In this document: positions 1 through 11,200 of the stretch, piece by piece
Layout of the letters: each line of letters starts with the position of its first letter
Position numbering within the stretch: the stretch's first letter is position 1
DNA from: Ypsolopha sequella
Lineage: Eukaryota > Arthropoda > Insecta > Lepidoptera > Ypsolophidae
Assembly (NCBI GenBank): GCA_934047225.1
Contig: OW203986.1
Location: forward strand, 23,625,221-23,689,220
DNA: 64,000 nucleotides
Direction of reading: 5' to 3'
Notes under the pieces: generated by a model
Database searches by the model: none
Told to the model about the DNA's origin: nothing
Seen by the model: the letters and a program-made list of their open reading frames with translations, nothing else
Program-made: the position numbers and the translations under genes

Positions 1-95
1 ACTAAAATTAAAGCCTTCAGAATCGGCTCTAATATTTGTATACAATATTTTTTCTGGAAACTGTGTATTTCTTATGACTTCATGGAAAAAACTGG

Positions 96-145
96 TCCAG
101 TGCGAGTCAGACTCGCGTACCTAGGGTTCCGTACCGTGGATGAAA
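96..145 (+). repeat. Fragment of the 'gggttccgtac' dispersed repeat
   Basis: A short piece carries two hallmarks of this family: 'gtgcgagtcagactcgc' next to 'agggttccgtacc'. The same words recur near 31330, 31785, 35268, 46139, 51530, 59440, 59700 and 60720. The fullest copy is at 35268-35545. It is a common non-coding repeat of moth genomes; its class cannot be fixed from this piece. Confidence 0.6.
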
Positions 146-317
146 AATATAATTTTTTCATTTTGTTTTCAAATATACGGCCAAGCCAGAACCACGCAGA
201 GATATACATAAATAGTGAATCCCTTGTAAGTGGGACTGAGATGCATATAGTCAAGTTTATGCAGAAACACTGATTAGTTGGCAAAATCGGAAGGTACGGA
301 ATGTCCCTTCTCGGAGC

Positions 318-706
318 TAATTCCCATAGCTTAATTTCCAAGTTTTTTTTTATTTTTTTCAGGTGGTATACGCCATTTTAGGGCATAATTTTCATTAATT
401 TGGTATACAAATTAACCATTATTTTTTATGATTTTTCCAAGAATTGTCGGTTATGACGTCACTTGAGAATTTTAGTCATTATACTGATTGTGATGTGTGA
501 TTGCTTATAAAAAAAAGTGGTCTGTCTCTGTCTGTCTACTCATCTGTCATCCACCTCAGCAGCTGTCGGCAGCAAATTTTATAAATTTATCCTGATAGCA
601 AAGGACACATTTCTAAACAGCCATTTTGCACGTGACGTCACTAGAAGGCAAATGGAAGCAGCTTTTTCGTAAAAATATTCATCATCATGGGGTTTTTTAG
701 ACCAAA
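318..706 (+). repeat. Dispersed repeat, copy 1 (second copy at 14984-15378)
   Basis: About 390 bases match 14984-15378 in the same orientation with scattered substitutions. Shared landmarks are 'cattattttttatgatttt', 'gtgatgtgtgattgcttata', 'ctgtctctgtctgtctactc' and 'gcaaaggacacatttctaaa'. No reading frame runs through it. Both ends coincide in the two copies, so this is a defined interspersed element. Family unknown. Confidence 0.75.
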
Positions 707-774
707 AGTTCTAAAATACGACTTATTAAACCTAAATCTCGAAATGTTTTTCGAATTAACATAATTTAATCTAA

Positions 775-1086
775 GCTATGCTCGGAGTTTCTTTGATGGA
801 TCATATCAGAAATGAGGTGATTCGTCAAAGAACCAAAGTCATCAACATAGCCTCTAAGATAAGCAAGCTGAAGTGGCAGTGGGCTGGCCACATCGGCCGA
901 AGAACCGACAACCGATGGGGGAGAAAGGTTCTCGAGTGGAGACCATGAACCGGCAGACGCAGTGTAGGACGCCCGCCAGCTCGCTGGACTGACGATCTAA
1001 AAAAAATTGCCGGTAGTAGCTGGATGAGGATGGCCGAGGATAGAAAAATGTGGTGTGCCCTTGGAGAGGCCTATGTCCAGCAGTGA
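775..1086 (+). pseudogene. RTE-like LINE reverse transcriptase, C-terminal fragment
   Basis: One frame encodes about 103 residues that match the C-terminal end of RTE-type non-LTR reverse transcriptases. It opens with AMLGVSL, continues with KLKWQWAGHIGRR and VLEWRP, then SVGRPPARWTDD and finally ALGEAYVQQ before the stop. A single in-frame TGA follows VLEWRP, where an arginine codon is expected, which fits CpG decay of CGA. There is no upstream RT domain, so this is a 5'-truncated dead copy. Related tails lie near 7986, 11225, 38565 and 40003. Confidence 0.85.
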
Positions 1087-1965
1087 ACCGATATTGGCTG
1101 ATGGATTGGATTGGAATCTAAGCGAATTGTTCGACGTCCTAGAAGTTGTAGAGAGGTAAACGTCATTGGACCAATAGTATCCCGTCTCAGATATAGTCAG
1201 TTTATTTACACCTTATTTTACTTACACGTACGACCTATTAATAGAATTTTCCAAGAAAAAGTAGGTTGACAGCGATATGTCGTCGAGCGGCTGGCAATGT
1301 GCCAATATATGACACCGCGAAGGTACAAATGAAAATAATGAGGTTAATGATTGGTTGTAAGGCTAGACGTTACATTTTCATGGAAGTAAACCGAATTCTG
1401 TTTGTCTGTTTAGTAAAAGAATAGCAAGGAATTATATAAATCGCGACCGATTTTTTTTTGCCTACTGTACCTATCGTCTCATTTCTTATGTAAGCAACGG
1501 GAAAATTAGAAATCTTCTAATAAACTGATTAGTCTTCTTTATGACGCCAACAGAATATTATAAAGACAGCGTCAACTTTGGATGATTTTGTTATCAGGAA
1601 TAATCAGGAAGCCCAGTGATACAAAAAACTCCTATTTTATCCTAATGTTTATAAAGTATTTACTGTAAATAAAATCTTTTGTAAACATCTATGTTACAAA
1701 TTAGAGTTTATATTGATTTTCTCTCGAGTATCGATTTCAGGATTTAGTTGGTTGTTTCATTTGGCGTAGTAAGTTTCTTTGTAAAATTTGTTCGAATGAT
1801 ATCTAGCTAGTTTGAACGAATCGTGTTTTTATTTCAACTAGAAGCAGAGTTATTTAATAAAAACGCAGTTTTTCGAGAGCGTGTGATATTTCGGTTGTCG
1901 TAACAGCCACGGCTCAGAGCGCGCTATTTTAAACAATAATGAAACGTCATAGAGTTCAGTTTTAC
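1087..1965. other. AT-rich stretch without a recognised feature
   Basis: Stops are frequent in all frames. I see no splice-flanked exon, no RNA gene and no long inverted repeat here. Confidence 0.5.
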
Positions 1966-2468
1966 TTAAGAGCGGTTTCGTAGGCGGACTGTGAAAAACC
2001 CTCCTTTTTCTTATTATTCGAAACAGAATACTTAAATTCAAAATTCACTCAATAGTTATTCAACAAAACCTTATAACCTATGTATTGTGTATGTTGCCAT
2101 TGGTTTCTGTAAATTAGAATTTCAAAAATTTTGAATTAAAGGAATTTTGAAATTCTAATTTAGAGAAACCAATGGGAACTTTGTGATGGAAGCATACACA
2201 ATACATAGGTTATAAGGTTTTGTTGAATAACTATGAGTGAATTTTGAATTTAAGTGTTCTGCTATGCGAGCACGTACGCGTCGATTAGATAAATTTGACA
2301 GATAGAATCGATAAATTCTTAACGACAACCCTTATTGCAATGAAATAAGAGTTACATTTTTATTTATCGAATCGATGTCGAGTCGATACCAAGTTCATGC
2401 TAGTACCCCTGTTTCGATTAATTAGAAAAAGGCGAGTTTTCACAAACCGGCTGCAAAAGCACTCCTAA
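1966..2468. mobile_element. Foldback MITE, family A copy 1, with an insertion
   Basis: The ends are inverted repeats that start TTAAGAGCGGTTT and extend inward through 'cactcaatagttattcaaca' and its complement around 2215, so most of the element folds on itself. A second copy sits at 12320-12689. Compared with that copy, about 150 bases (2262-2411) are inserted between 'gtgttctg' and 'tttcgatt'. Non-coding and non-autonomous. Confidence 0.8.
2262..2411. mobile_element. Insertion nested inside the family A MITE
   Basis: This segment is absent from the family A copy at 12320-12689, where 'gtgttctg' runs directly into 'tttcgatt'. A three-base CTG occurs at both edges and may be a target duplication. 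It contains two close 'atcgat/tcgataaa' motifs but no reading frame or clear terminal repeats. Element type unknown. Confidence 0.5.
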
Positions 2469-2642
2469 TGCAAAATGAGGTGCTCTATATCGGGTCGACC
2501 ATATCCTTATGAACAACAGTTCTGATAACTAGGTCTTTTGATAAACATATGAATTTCTGATTTAATAAGTCAGCACCGAATTTCGTCCTCGACGCCAACG
2601 CCGGGCTGTACATAATATCTGTTGTATATGTTACCCGCCAAA

Positions 2643-2700
2643 GCCGATTTTAAGACAAACTAGTTTGGCCTAGGCCGAACTAGTTTTTCAGAAATCCTTC
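2643..2700. repeat. End fragment related to the MITE at 22843-22981
   Basis: The words 'gattttaagacaaactagtt' and 'ggcctaggcc' resemble the terminal repeat and adjoining sequence of 22843-22981. Only one end is present. Confidence 0.5.
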
Positions 2701-3990
2701 AGTGCAGAAGAGAGAAAATTAACTGATCAAGTTATTATTCGAGTTCGGTTCGAGTTACAGAGGACCTCCTTTCATTACCTTGGGTTGGTATTGGCGGTCC
2801 ACTAATAATTAAACTAAGTGGTAGTCAGAGAACATGTGACAAAAAGGTTAGTTTTAGGCGCCTTAAGCCTTGAGGCGCTTTTGGCTAACGGCTAGCTATA
2901 TCTTATATACATATGCTGTGTAAAATTGCACCCGAAGCTAATCAAAAGTCGAGTGAAATTAATACGATTCATTTTACGGCATGCCCCTCCCCTGTATCCG
3001 CCAATGTTGTCGATTCGATTGAGGAAGACTATATTCCCCCTACCATATATACCCCATACCCGCTACCCCAAGGATAATAAAGTTCTAACCAAAATGTCGT
3101 GAAATATCATTGAGGAATACCAACATAAAATTGTTTGTACAAGAAAAACGGCCAGGCCGTCAAACTAGGGGTGTTGCTGCAGCTACATCCTTTTTACAAT
3201 TTTATTATATTTTTACATTGTCTATGTATTTTTGATACGTCCTGTTTCTTGACTGTTTTGAAATGCCACATTACTATATTGTTTTTCTTTTAACCAGCAA
3301 CCAGACTTTTATATAAAATACCTAAAAAGCTATCAAAGTCACTAAAAAGGGGATTTAATCACACGTTGGTCAAGGCCACAATAATACCTTGGTTGCATGC
3401 TGGTACTCGATGGGATAAAAACTACTCCCGAATGCATCCCTAAAATCGGTCTGACCTTGGTCTAACTGACTAAACGGCCAGGCCGACTCACGGCAGCAAA
3501 TGTTTTTCTAGCTTTACTTATCGAGTGTTATTGTATGAACAAAGTGTGATGCTGGTGCTACATGAGATATTTTGACATAAAAACTTGACTTTTTTTTCAT
3601 GACTGTACAGTTAACCTGCCAAGTTTCGCCAAGGTCTGTCGGCTTTTTTTAGGAGTAACTTTTGTCCTTCCTCTCACAGTAACTGTGTCATGCTGGTATT
3701 CGATAAGATAAAGTTACCCACAATAAACCTTCGGTCTATATGGTTCTTGCACTAAAATACAAGGAAAATATTGCTTAGACAAATCATTTATAGGATTTTT
3801 TTCCCGTCAATCGCGTCCATGTGAAATGTATTATTTTCTCCCATTTTGCGCTATCCGGAGACCCAGCGACGTCGTAATGCAGTGCGCGCTGATATGAACG
3901 TTATTTAAATATAGATTCTGTCAATATTTGTACCGACAGAGGCCGACTCAAGGTCGTCGGCGACTACCTGCACCTTAATAACTCGGCTTC
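2701..3990. other. Non-coding stretch without an assigned feature
   Basis: No reading frame of note. The word 'acggccaggccg' occurs twice (about 3148 and 3474), which hints at an old repeat, but I could not define its ends. Confidence 0.4.
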
Positions 3991-5263
3991 TATACCCCAA
4001 GCCAGAAATCGAGAGTATCGTTTGACGTTTACTGTGATACCAGATGACGACGAAAAATAAATAGAGATGTCCTAAAGGTATTAATTAAATTCATTCACTT
4101 AGTGAACGAATGAATTATTTTTGTTTCATAAAATAATTAATTAACTTAGCGAATGAATCGATTGACATATTATTGGTTTTTGTTGTTTCTACATTTAATA
4201 ACGATCCAACTACCAACGGTCCTGTTACAGTAGTTCGTTGGAGGCAACTCGTATTAAAACTCTTGCCACCCACTCAGAGGGAGAAAAAGCGATTTTTTGC
4301 ATTACGTAAGTGCAAAAAAAACCGCCTTTTCTCCTTGAAATCGTTAATGGTGAAATGATCAGAACAGAAGCATGAATGTCTTCGCAGATGCCACCCAATT
4401 TTTAGTTTAATATCTACCCTAGTTGCTTTAATCCACTTGTTTCTCAAAGTCTACAGTGTGATGTACTTTATCATTGCAACCTACAACGGCACACGTACGC
4501 ATTTTGTGTTCTAAATACTACCCAGAAAGAAATACTACTTTCACAAAACTTAAACTTAATGCGCGGGAAAAAGTACCAAACACCATAGTCTGACTCAACT
4601 CTAGTTTGTTTATGGTCTCTGCATAAACTTGACACTTCGTTTTCTGAAAACTTCTGCTAGCGCTAACTAAACTAGCGCCTTCTTGTTCATTTTGATGAAA
4701 CTCAACTGACAGCTGTCAAGGAAAACGGCTCATTGGAGCTCTCTCAATGTTTGATTTTTTTCTAAAAACATATATCAAACCCTTTAATTTGATATCGATA
4801 TTGAGGAAGTAGTCAAAAAATATTTAATCCGCCATTTTGTAGGGCCGGCTATCTTGGATTTACAATGAAAACGAATGTATTAAATTATATTATCATCAGA
4901 ACTAAATGTGCGTATCAAATTTCAACAGGAAGAGGGTCAAATTTCAATTACTAGATTTTACCCAAATAAATAGGGCAAGCTAAATAAAATCGTTTAATAA
5001 AACCATTCCAAGGAGGACGTATGCTAAGCATGTTGATTAATCATAAATATTATATTAGTCAACATGTTATATTTCTCGAATCACGTCGTTATTAGTAAAA
5101 TTTGTCTCTGTAATTTTTCTATACTATTGAACGAATTGAACGAATTAATTTATCGAACCCATCACTTCATGCAAACACTAGTGAAATAAATCTGGCCACA
5201 TTATTTAGGGAAATGACAGTAGTGTCTGTCAAACGATACTCTCGATTTGTGGCTTGGGGTATA
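3991..5263. mobile_element. Non-autonomous DNA transposon, 1.27 kb, 36-bp terminal inverted repeats
   Basis: Bases 3991-4026 (starting 'tataccccaagcc') are the near-perfect reverse complement of 5228-5263 (ending 'ggcttggggtata'). TA at the outermost position fits a Tc1/mariner-like target site. The inside has no transposase: the longest frame is about 60 codons near 4173 and is lysine-rich and unremarkable. An internal 'cattcacttagtgaacgaatg' palindrome lies near 4093. Confidence 0.75.
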
Positions 5264-6632
5264 GATGAAATTATTAAAATATTCCAAAATGTTTAGACGG
5301 GGTTATTGGTCAATTATTTTTAATACAAATTTCAAGGCTGTATAATTTAAACACTCGAAAAACATGAAATATAGAGGTAACTTCGTAATATTTTTCGATC
5401 GAGCGAACTTAAAGCTTTTGCGTTTTTTCTAAAATGTTTAGATCAGCCCTATAGCCTACTATCTATATTATTTTTATTAAACCGATTGACCAAGTTACAC
5501 AACGTGAAATGTTTTTGGCCCACTATGGGGTCGGCATCAGTCGAATGAGTGAAAGATTTGAATACAGAACGACATGAAAGAAAAAAATATATAATCCTAT
5601 GACAAATTAAATTAGCGTAATCTACTTTTGAACAAAAACAATAAAAAATAAATTAAAAAACATCACAATTAAAACTGTCATTTTTGTTGTGTTTATAATT
5701 ATTAAATTAAATGAAAACCTTATTTATAGGCAAATATAAATATTCATTATAATGTGAAATTGTCATTTGAAGTTGTGCATCTGACCTTACATGCACCCTT
5801 AAGGTGGATGGTTCATGGTAGTTTTAATAAAAAAACATGTGAGAACCAATATTGACGACAGAAGTATTATTATTTAATTCTGTTACCTTTTTCCACACGT
5901 TCCATCAACTTTACACCCGCGAATATTCAGTTTTTCTTATAAACAAAATGTTTTAACAGTCTAATTTTGCAATTTAAAACTTTCATACATTGGATTACAA
6001 AAGTTTTGAATAACAAAATTAGATTCTAAAAAAGCTAGAAAGGGACAAATTCACGGGAAAGAGTGAAATGGCGCTCTAAACACCTTTGTGTACGCGTATC
6101 ACTCACACGAACGCCAAAATCGCGAACAAAATGATGCAATTCGATTCCTTGGATTGTGACAATGATGAACGGTATAAACAATATGGGTTTGGATACGTGA
6201 TCGCTTCATAATTAAGTGTCCGGCTTCCTGCACGCAATTAGACCTATTGTACAAAGCTATTACAGTAGCTACTTACTGGAAAGATTCAATTTAGTTTAGT
6301 TTCCACACGAAGAAGAAGAATTAAGAATGAAATTATTCAATTCAATTCAATGCCATTTTGTCTGGCTTCCGATAATGTGACTCCGCACATTAGTTCCGCC
6401 AATGTTGAGTTATAACTTTAAGAATAAAGACGCACAGTGACTATATAATAATTAGGTACCTACAACAAAACGAAAATTATAATCTCATCGATCTTCCGCA
6501 AGTACAATAAAATAAGGATAAAAATGAATAAAATTAGAAGGCAGACAGAAAAAAAAATTAGGGAAGAACTAGAATTAGGTACCTACAGTAAATATTGGTA
6601 ATAGAACTGTTACTATTATAATTTAATAAAAT
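5264..6632. other. AT-rich stretch without a recognised feature
   Basis: Low-complexity AT sequence with frequent stops. I see no exon or repeat boundary that I can support. Confidence 0.45.
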
Positions 6633-6917
6633 TTAAAGGGACAATAAAAAGCTAAAGTTGACAGGGCGGGGGATTTCAGAAGGGAGAAAATCATACAGAG
6701 AAAAACGTAGTTTTTGGCAATCGAAAAATATGTGGTGAACTGTACCCTCGTCTAAGCCACACTCACATAGGGAGTGATCCCTTACCCTGATTTTTGCCAA
6801 GAACACAGGGGTACAAGCGTGCCCAAGTTGGAGGCGACAAACTACAGATGTTGAAATCAAAATGTTCTGCGTTTCAGAAACGTCAGATCTGTATGGCATG
6901 TCTAAACGGCCGTTCAT
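6633..6917 (-). pseudogene. Non-LTR retrotransposon, C-terminal fragment of ORF2
   Basis: The minus strand encodes 94 residues with the cysteine/histidine pattern found after the RNase H region of jockey-like elements: RLQLGHACTP, then CECG, then TVHHIFFDC. This zinc-knuckle-like tail is typical of insect non-LTR ORF2 proteins. Nothing recognisable continues upstream because a MITE begins at 6921. It is a truncated remnant ending in a normal stop. Confidence 0.8.
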
Positions 6918-6920
6918 ACT

Positions 6921-7081
6921 GCGGGTCTACCACGTAATTCTGATTTTCATCAACATCAACTTGAGATTGAAATTTGACGTGCGTGCGACGACGCCCGCCT
7001 AACATGCCATCTCTTTTGCACGCGTTGAATTTCAATCTCAAGTTGATGTTGATGAAAATCAGAATTACGCGGTAGACCCGC
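6921..7081. mobile_element. MITE family B, copy 1
   Basis: Terminal inverted repeats start GCGGGTCTACC and continue through 'gtaattctgattttcatcaa' for about 60 bases on each side, around a 40-base centre containing 'catgccatctcttttgcacg'. Copy 2 is at 13368-13531, inside MED30. Confidence 0.85.
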
Positions 7082-7273
7082 TGTTTTGGGTTTGCAAAAA
7101 CGAAACATCATATAACGTAAATTTAAACGCAAATTGAGCATCAAATTATTTTTTCAGTAAATTAATTTTATATTAATTAATTAATTCCAGAGATCATCTC
7201 CTACATCCAACGTTACTCACAAACATCTTCTGTCTATGATTCAAGTGTTTCAAGGTTTTTTTCTAAATAATAT

Positions 7274-7915
7274 ACAGTGTGTCCCTCGTACAAGTGCACA
7301 TCCGAAAGTGGGTGAAACTAGATCTAAATATATCGACAAAAACAAAGAAAAAATTTTTTTTGATTTTTTTTTGTAATCTTGAAATTTTATTCTTTTTAAT
7401 CTTAACCTGGGTATCTTTTTATGGGACGAGAGCGCAGTGCCTTTGGTTAACCGAACCGCTCGTAGAAAATATTGTATTTATGATAGAACGTCGTATTTTT
7501 TTTTTTTTGTTAGAAAGATAATGGAATAGGCAATGATAAATAGGAATAAAAGTATAGTAAAACGGGGACATTATTTTGAAAAAAAATACTATTACTGAAA
7601 AAAATAGACGGAAAAATTAAAGAAATAATCTTTTAGGATATTATTTTTATGGTAATGGTAGTTGATTATGTTTTGTTTTTGATTTGGTATGCAACGTCTA
7701 TTCTTAAGGATTATAACAGTTTTATTTCATTGCATTACTCGCGATAGATCAAAAGTTATGAAATATTTTATACATAGTCTCCATGGTAGGCAAAAAAAAA
7801 ATTTAAAACGTAAATTTATAAAACAAAGATTTTCTAAAAATAAACATTTTTTTGTCGATAAAATTAGGTGTAGTTTCACCCCTTTTCGGATGTGCACTTG
7901 TGCGAGGGACACTGT
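7274..7915. mobile_element. MITE-like TIR element family C, 642 bp
   Basis: Ends begin 'acagtgtgtccctcgtacaa' (7274) and finish with its complement (7915). The arms extend about 70 bases, to the 'tatcgacaaaaa' region. TA flanks both sides. Short frames inside (7279-7521, 7689-7952 and their complements) come from the arms and poly-T tracts and are not genes. Confidence 0.8.
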
Positions 7916-7985
7916 ATATTATATTTTCAACGCGGGCACATCTAGTAATTAATAAACCTTTATAGGTCATTTCTCTCAGGGAGAC

Positions 7986-8055
7986 GGCTAAGAGTGGTCA
8001 AACTTTGGAAAGGCCTATGTCCAGCAGTGGACGACCCGGGCTAATGGATGGATGA
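7986..8055 (+). repeat. RTE-like LINE 3' tail fragment
   Basis: 'ggaaaggcctatgtccagca' followed by 'gtggacg' and a 'gatggatgg' tail matches the end of RTE-type copies (AYVQQW region). Only the last tens of bases remain. Confidence 0.65.
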
Positions 8056-8285
8056 TAATAACCTACTTTTACTGATTACTACATCTACAAACTAAATTAA
8101 AAGCAACCGCCACCAATACCGAACGAATCTTTGAATTTAATAAAACTACAAAAATACCATTTTAAAATATAATTAAAATACTTACTTAGATCTAGAACAA
8201 TCTGATTTCTTGTACTAGAGGAGGCAATATCACAGTGTACAGATTTCGCTAGTTTTCTTATAATAGTTGAAATTCGGAGAGTTCA

Positions 8286-11200
8286 TTAGGATCGCCGCAT
8301 GGTCAGCATTACGTTGATCTCCCATATTATGGATCTCAGGTTTGTTATCACTTCTTTTAGCTGCTTGTTCTTAAGGACAACCTGTAAATAATACAGAAAA
8401 TAGATTTAAAACATATGAAATTATGTAGTATAGTACAAGCTTTAGTATGTAAATGATATGTAAAAAAAAGACATGATATTGCTAAGTTTCTTGCCCTTCT
8501 TCTTAGCAAGACTAATAGAATGGGTGGAGGTTAGGCATGTATTTATATATGTAACCTACTAGTATGTTGTATATAGGATGGGACTTGGTCGGCCGCCTAG
8601 ATTCGTGCTGGGGGCTCGGTTGGTGATCATTGAACCTTGTTCCTGGTTGCTGGCCGGGTCTCCGGTATGGGTTTAGATTTTAATCGTATATACATTGCTA
8701 CATAAATTAAACAAACCTTTAATTTAGTTCATGTACATTTGTTATTTTATTATTACAAGATTAAATTTGACTCGTAAAAAGTGACCTAGCAAGCCCGGAA
8801 GTAACTAATTGTGCGGACGCCCTTCCGGTCCGATCACCAATAACATCTGCATCGATGTCATCCCGAGCCCTGCGGGCCGCAGCCCGCAGTGTGAGGCGCA
8901 ACGTCGTCGCGTAAACGTCTTCACTCGCCCAGATGAAGGCAGTCTAAATCTGCTGAAACTGGTCGGCTTTCCCGACCATAACACGTATTGAGGTGAGCCG
9001 TTTTTATATAAATCATGAATTATCGTCAAGTCTCATTTAATTCTATAATATGTATACCTACTTTACAAAATAAACTATTTGAATTTTAATTTAAGATTGC
9101 ATGTTTTTTATAGCGAAATCCATAGTCTATTTTAGTTACTTTCACAGCATTATGTCATACGGCATGCTGTTATGGGGTAGAGCCGCGGATACAGACGCAG
9201 TCTTTGTTTTGCAGAAGAGAGCAGTTCGGGCTATTTATAATATGAAGCACCGGGATTCATTAAGAGAAAAGTTCAAAGAAATTAATTTAAACTAGTCCAG
9301 TTTGTATGGGAACAAAACTTGTTTTTATTATTTCGAAAAAAAGGATCATTGAACCTTGTCCCTGACCATTTACCGAGCCTCTAGTATGAATTCGGACAGT
9401 TGATTAAATTTCAACTTCTATAAAAAATCACCTGTTCAGTTAATTCTCTGTTCTCTTCCACAGCGAGTCTGTAAGCTTCAGTGTTGCGTCGCTCGTCTAT
9501 CGCTTTGTTGTCGGCCTCGTCCTTCAGCGGGATTAGGCTTTCCATGTGTGTGTATTCCATGCCCTTAAATAAGTACTCTAATAAATAAAAATACCTATCT
9601 AGATCTTCGACCAAACACTACGTAGAACACTAAACATTTTTTAGCTTAAAAAGATTAACATTTTGTGACAATTTTCCAAGGACCATTTTTTTTTTACAAT
9701 TTAACATTATTGTCGTTTCGGTGTAACACGTTTTAACTTATTTGACAGGACTTAACTTAATTTACAATGAGACAAAGATAGAAAAAAAAGACCAAATTGC
9801 ATGTTCTTAGCTCGAAAGCAAATTTTGGGGTTACAACTTCGGTTTCGACCAAAAAATGAACCTTCGGTCGCAAACAGGCAATTACGAAAAAAAAAATATT
9901 TCATGGAGCACGAAATAAATATTTTCGTTCTGACTCTTGTTCTGTAGTTTAGAAGTACACTTACCCTGCGGTCCGAAATAGAATTACAATGGATAATAAG
10001 CCATTCACTTCATACTTTCGTAATCGATTTTAGCGATGTAATTCTATTTCGGACCGCAGGGTTAGAAATCTTATCTATTATCGTGATATTTAGCTTTTAT
10101 TACATGGCTTAGTCCTGTGAGATCTGGGCGACATAACTGCCATAGTGGAGTACTTTTTATACCTGTAGCCTAAGCATCTCCGTACATTTTTCCGTTTCAA
10201 ACTACATCAAAATCGTATAGAATCTAGGAAACCACTCCAAGCGGACAGTAGCGGAACTAACAGCTACGTATGGCAACCTAAGTTTAGTTTTAAACGCAAC
10301 TATACGGAGATGTTTTTATGCTTAGGCTACTGTTGACGTAGGATATGAAGGGTAAGCGGGAAGAGGGATCATAGTCAACAGAAGGTAAATTTGAAATAAG
10401 TAGAAAAAACTTGCTTAGGTTATTATTTTAGAACTCTGCTTAGTGGGCTTATTGTAATCACAGTTAATTATTGTAATAACAATTTTTTTTTCTCAAAAGC
10501 AAACTTTACTATCAGCCCATAGCCCCCCATATTCACAGTTAAAAGACAATTTTTTTAACCTTTTGTACTAGTTATGACCTTTTTTTAAGTTAGGTTTTTA
10601 AGCTTCTTGAGACCGGTTTATTTTTAAAAGCGATATTCTGCGGACTGTGTTATTTTTTTCAAGTTTTTGTTTTCGCTCAATCGTTGTTATCGAGACATTT
10701 TAGGAGATGGCACTATTTACTCAATTTTGGCAAAAACTGACAATGATCTTTCTTCCCGCGTACCCTTCATATACCTATGCTATTTTTTTAATTATATACA
10801 TATTTTTTAATATTACTAATCTGCGTTTATCTCTTTCGAAAAGATCAAGCAACTTGAACACAAATATTTTTTGAAGTACTACGAAGACTCACCTGGCAAG
10901 TTTCATTGCATTTCTCATAAATGAGCCTTAATCTTTTGAACAGGAGTCTGATAGTTCGCAGCTGCTCCTGCATTTTCGCTTTCTTCTCATTGCTGGCGTT
11001 CACACCCTGGGGCGTACCATTGGGAGGCTGAAATAAATATACCAACATCATTTCGTTTCATCATCAGTAGAGCTCGTTTCCTCAACCCTCCTCTGTTTTG
11101 AACTACCAATCTTTGTACTCATTCTAACGTACACATGTTACGACAAAACAAAACAGCGCTGGTTTTCAGTCAGCATCTAGCGTCTCATAGAGTGCTCGTA

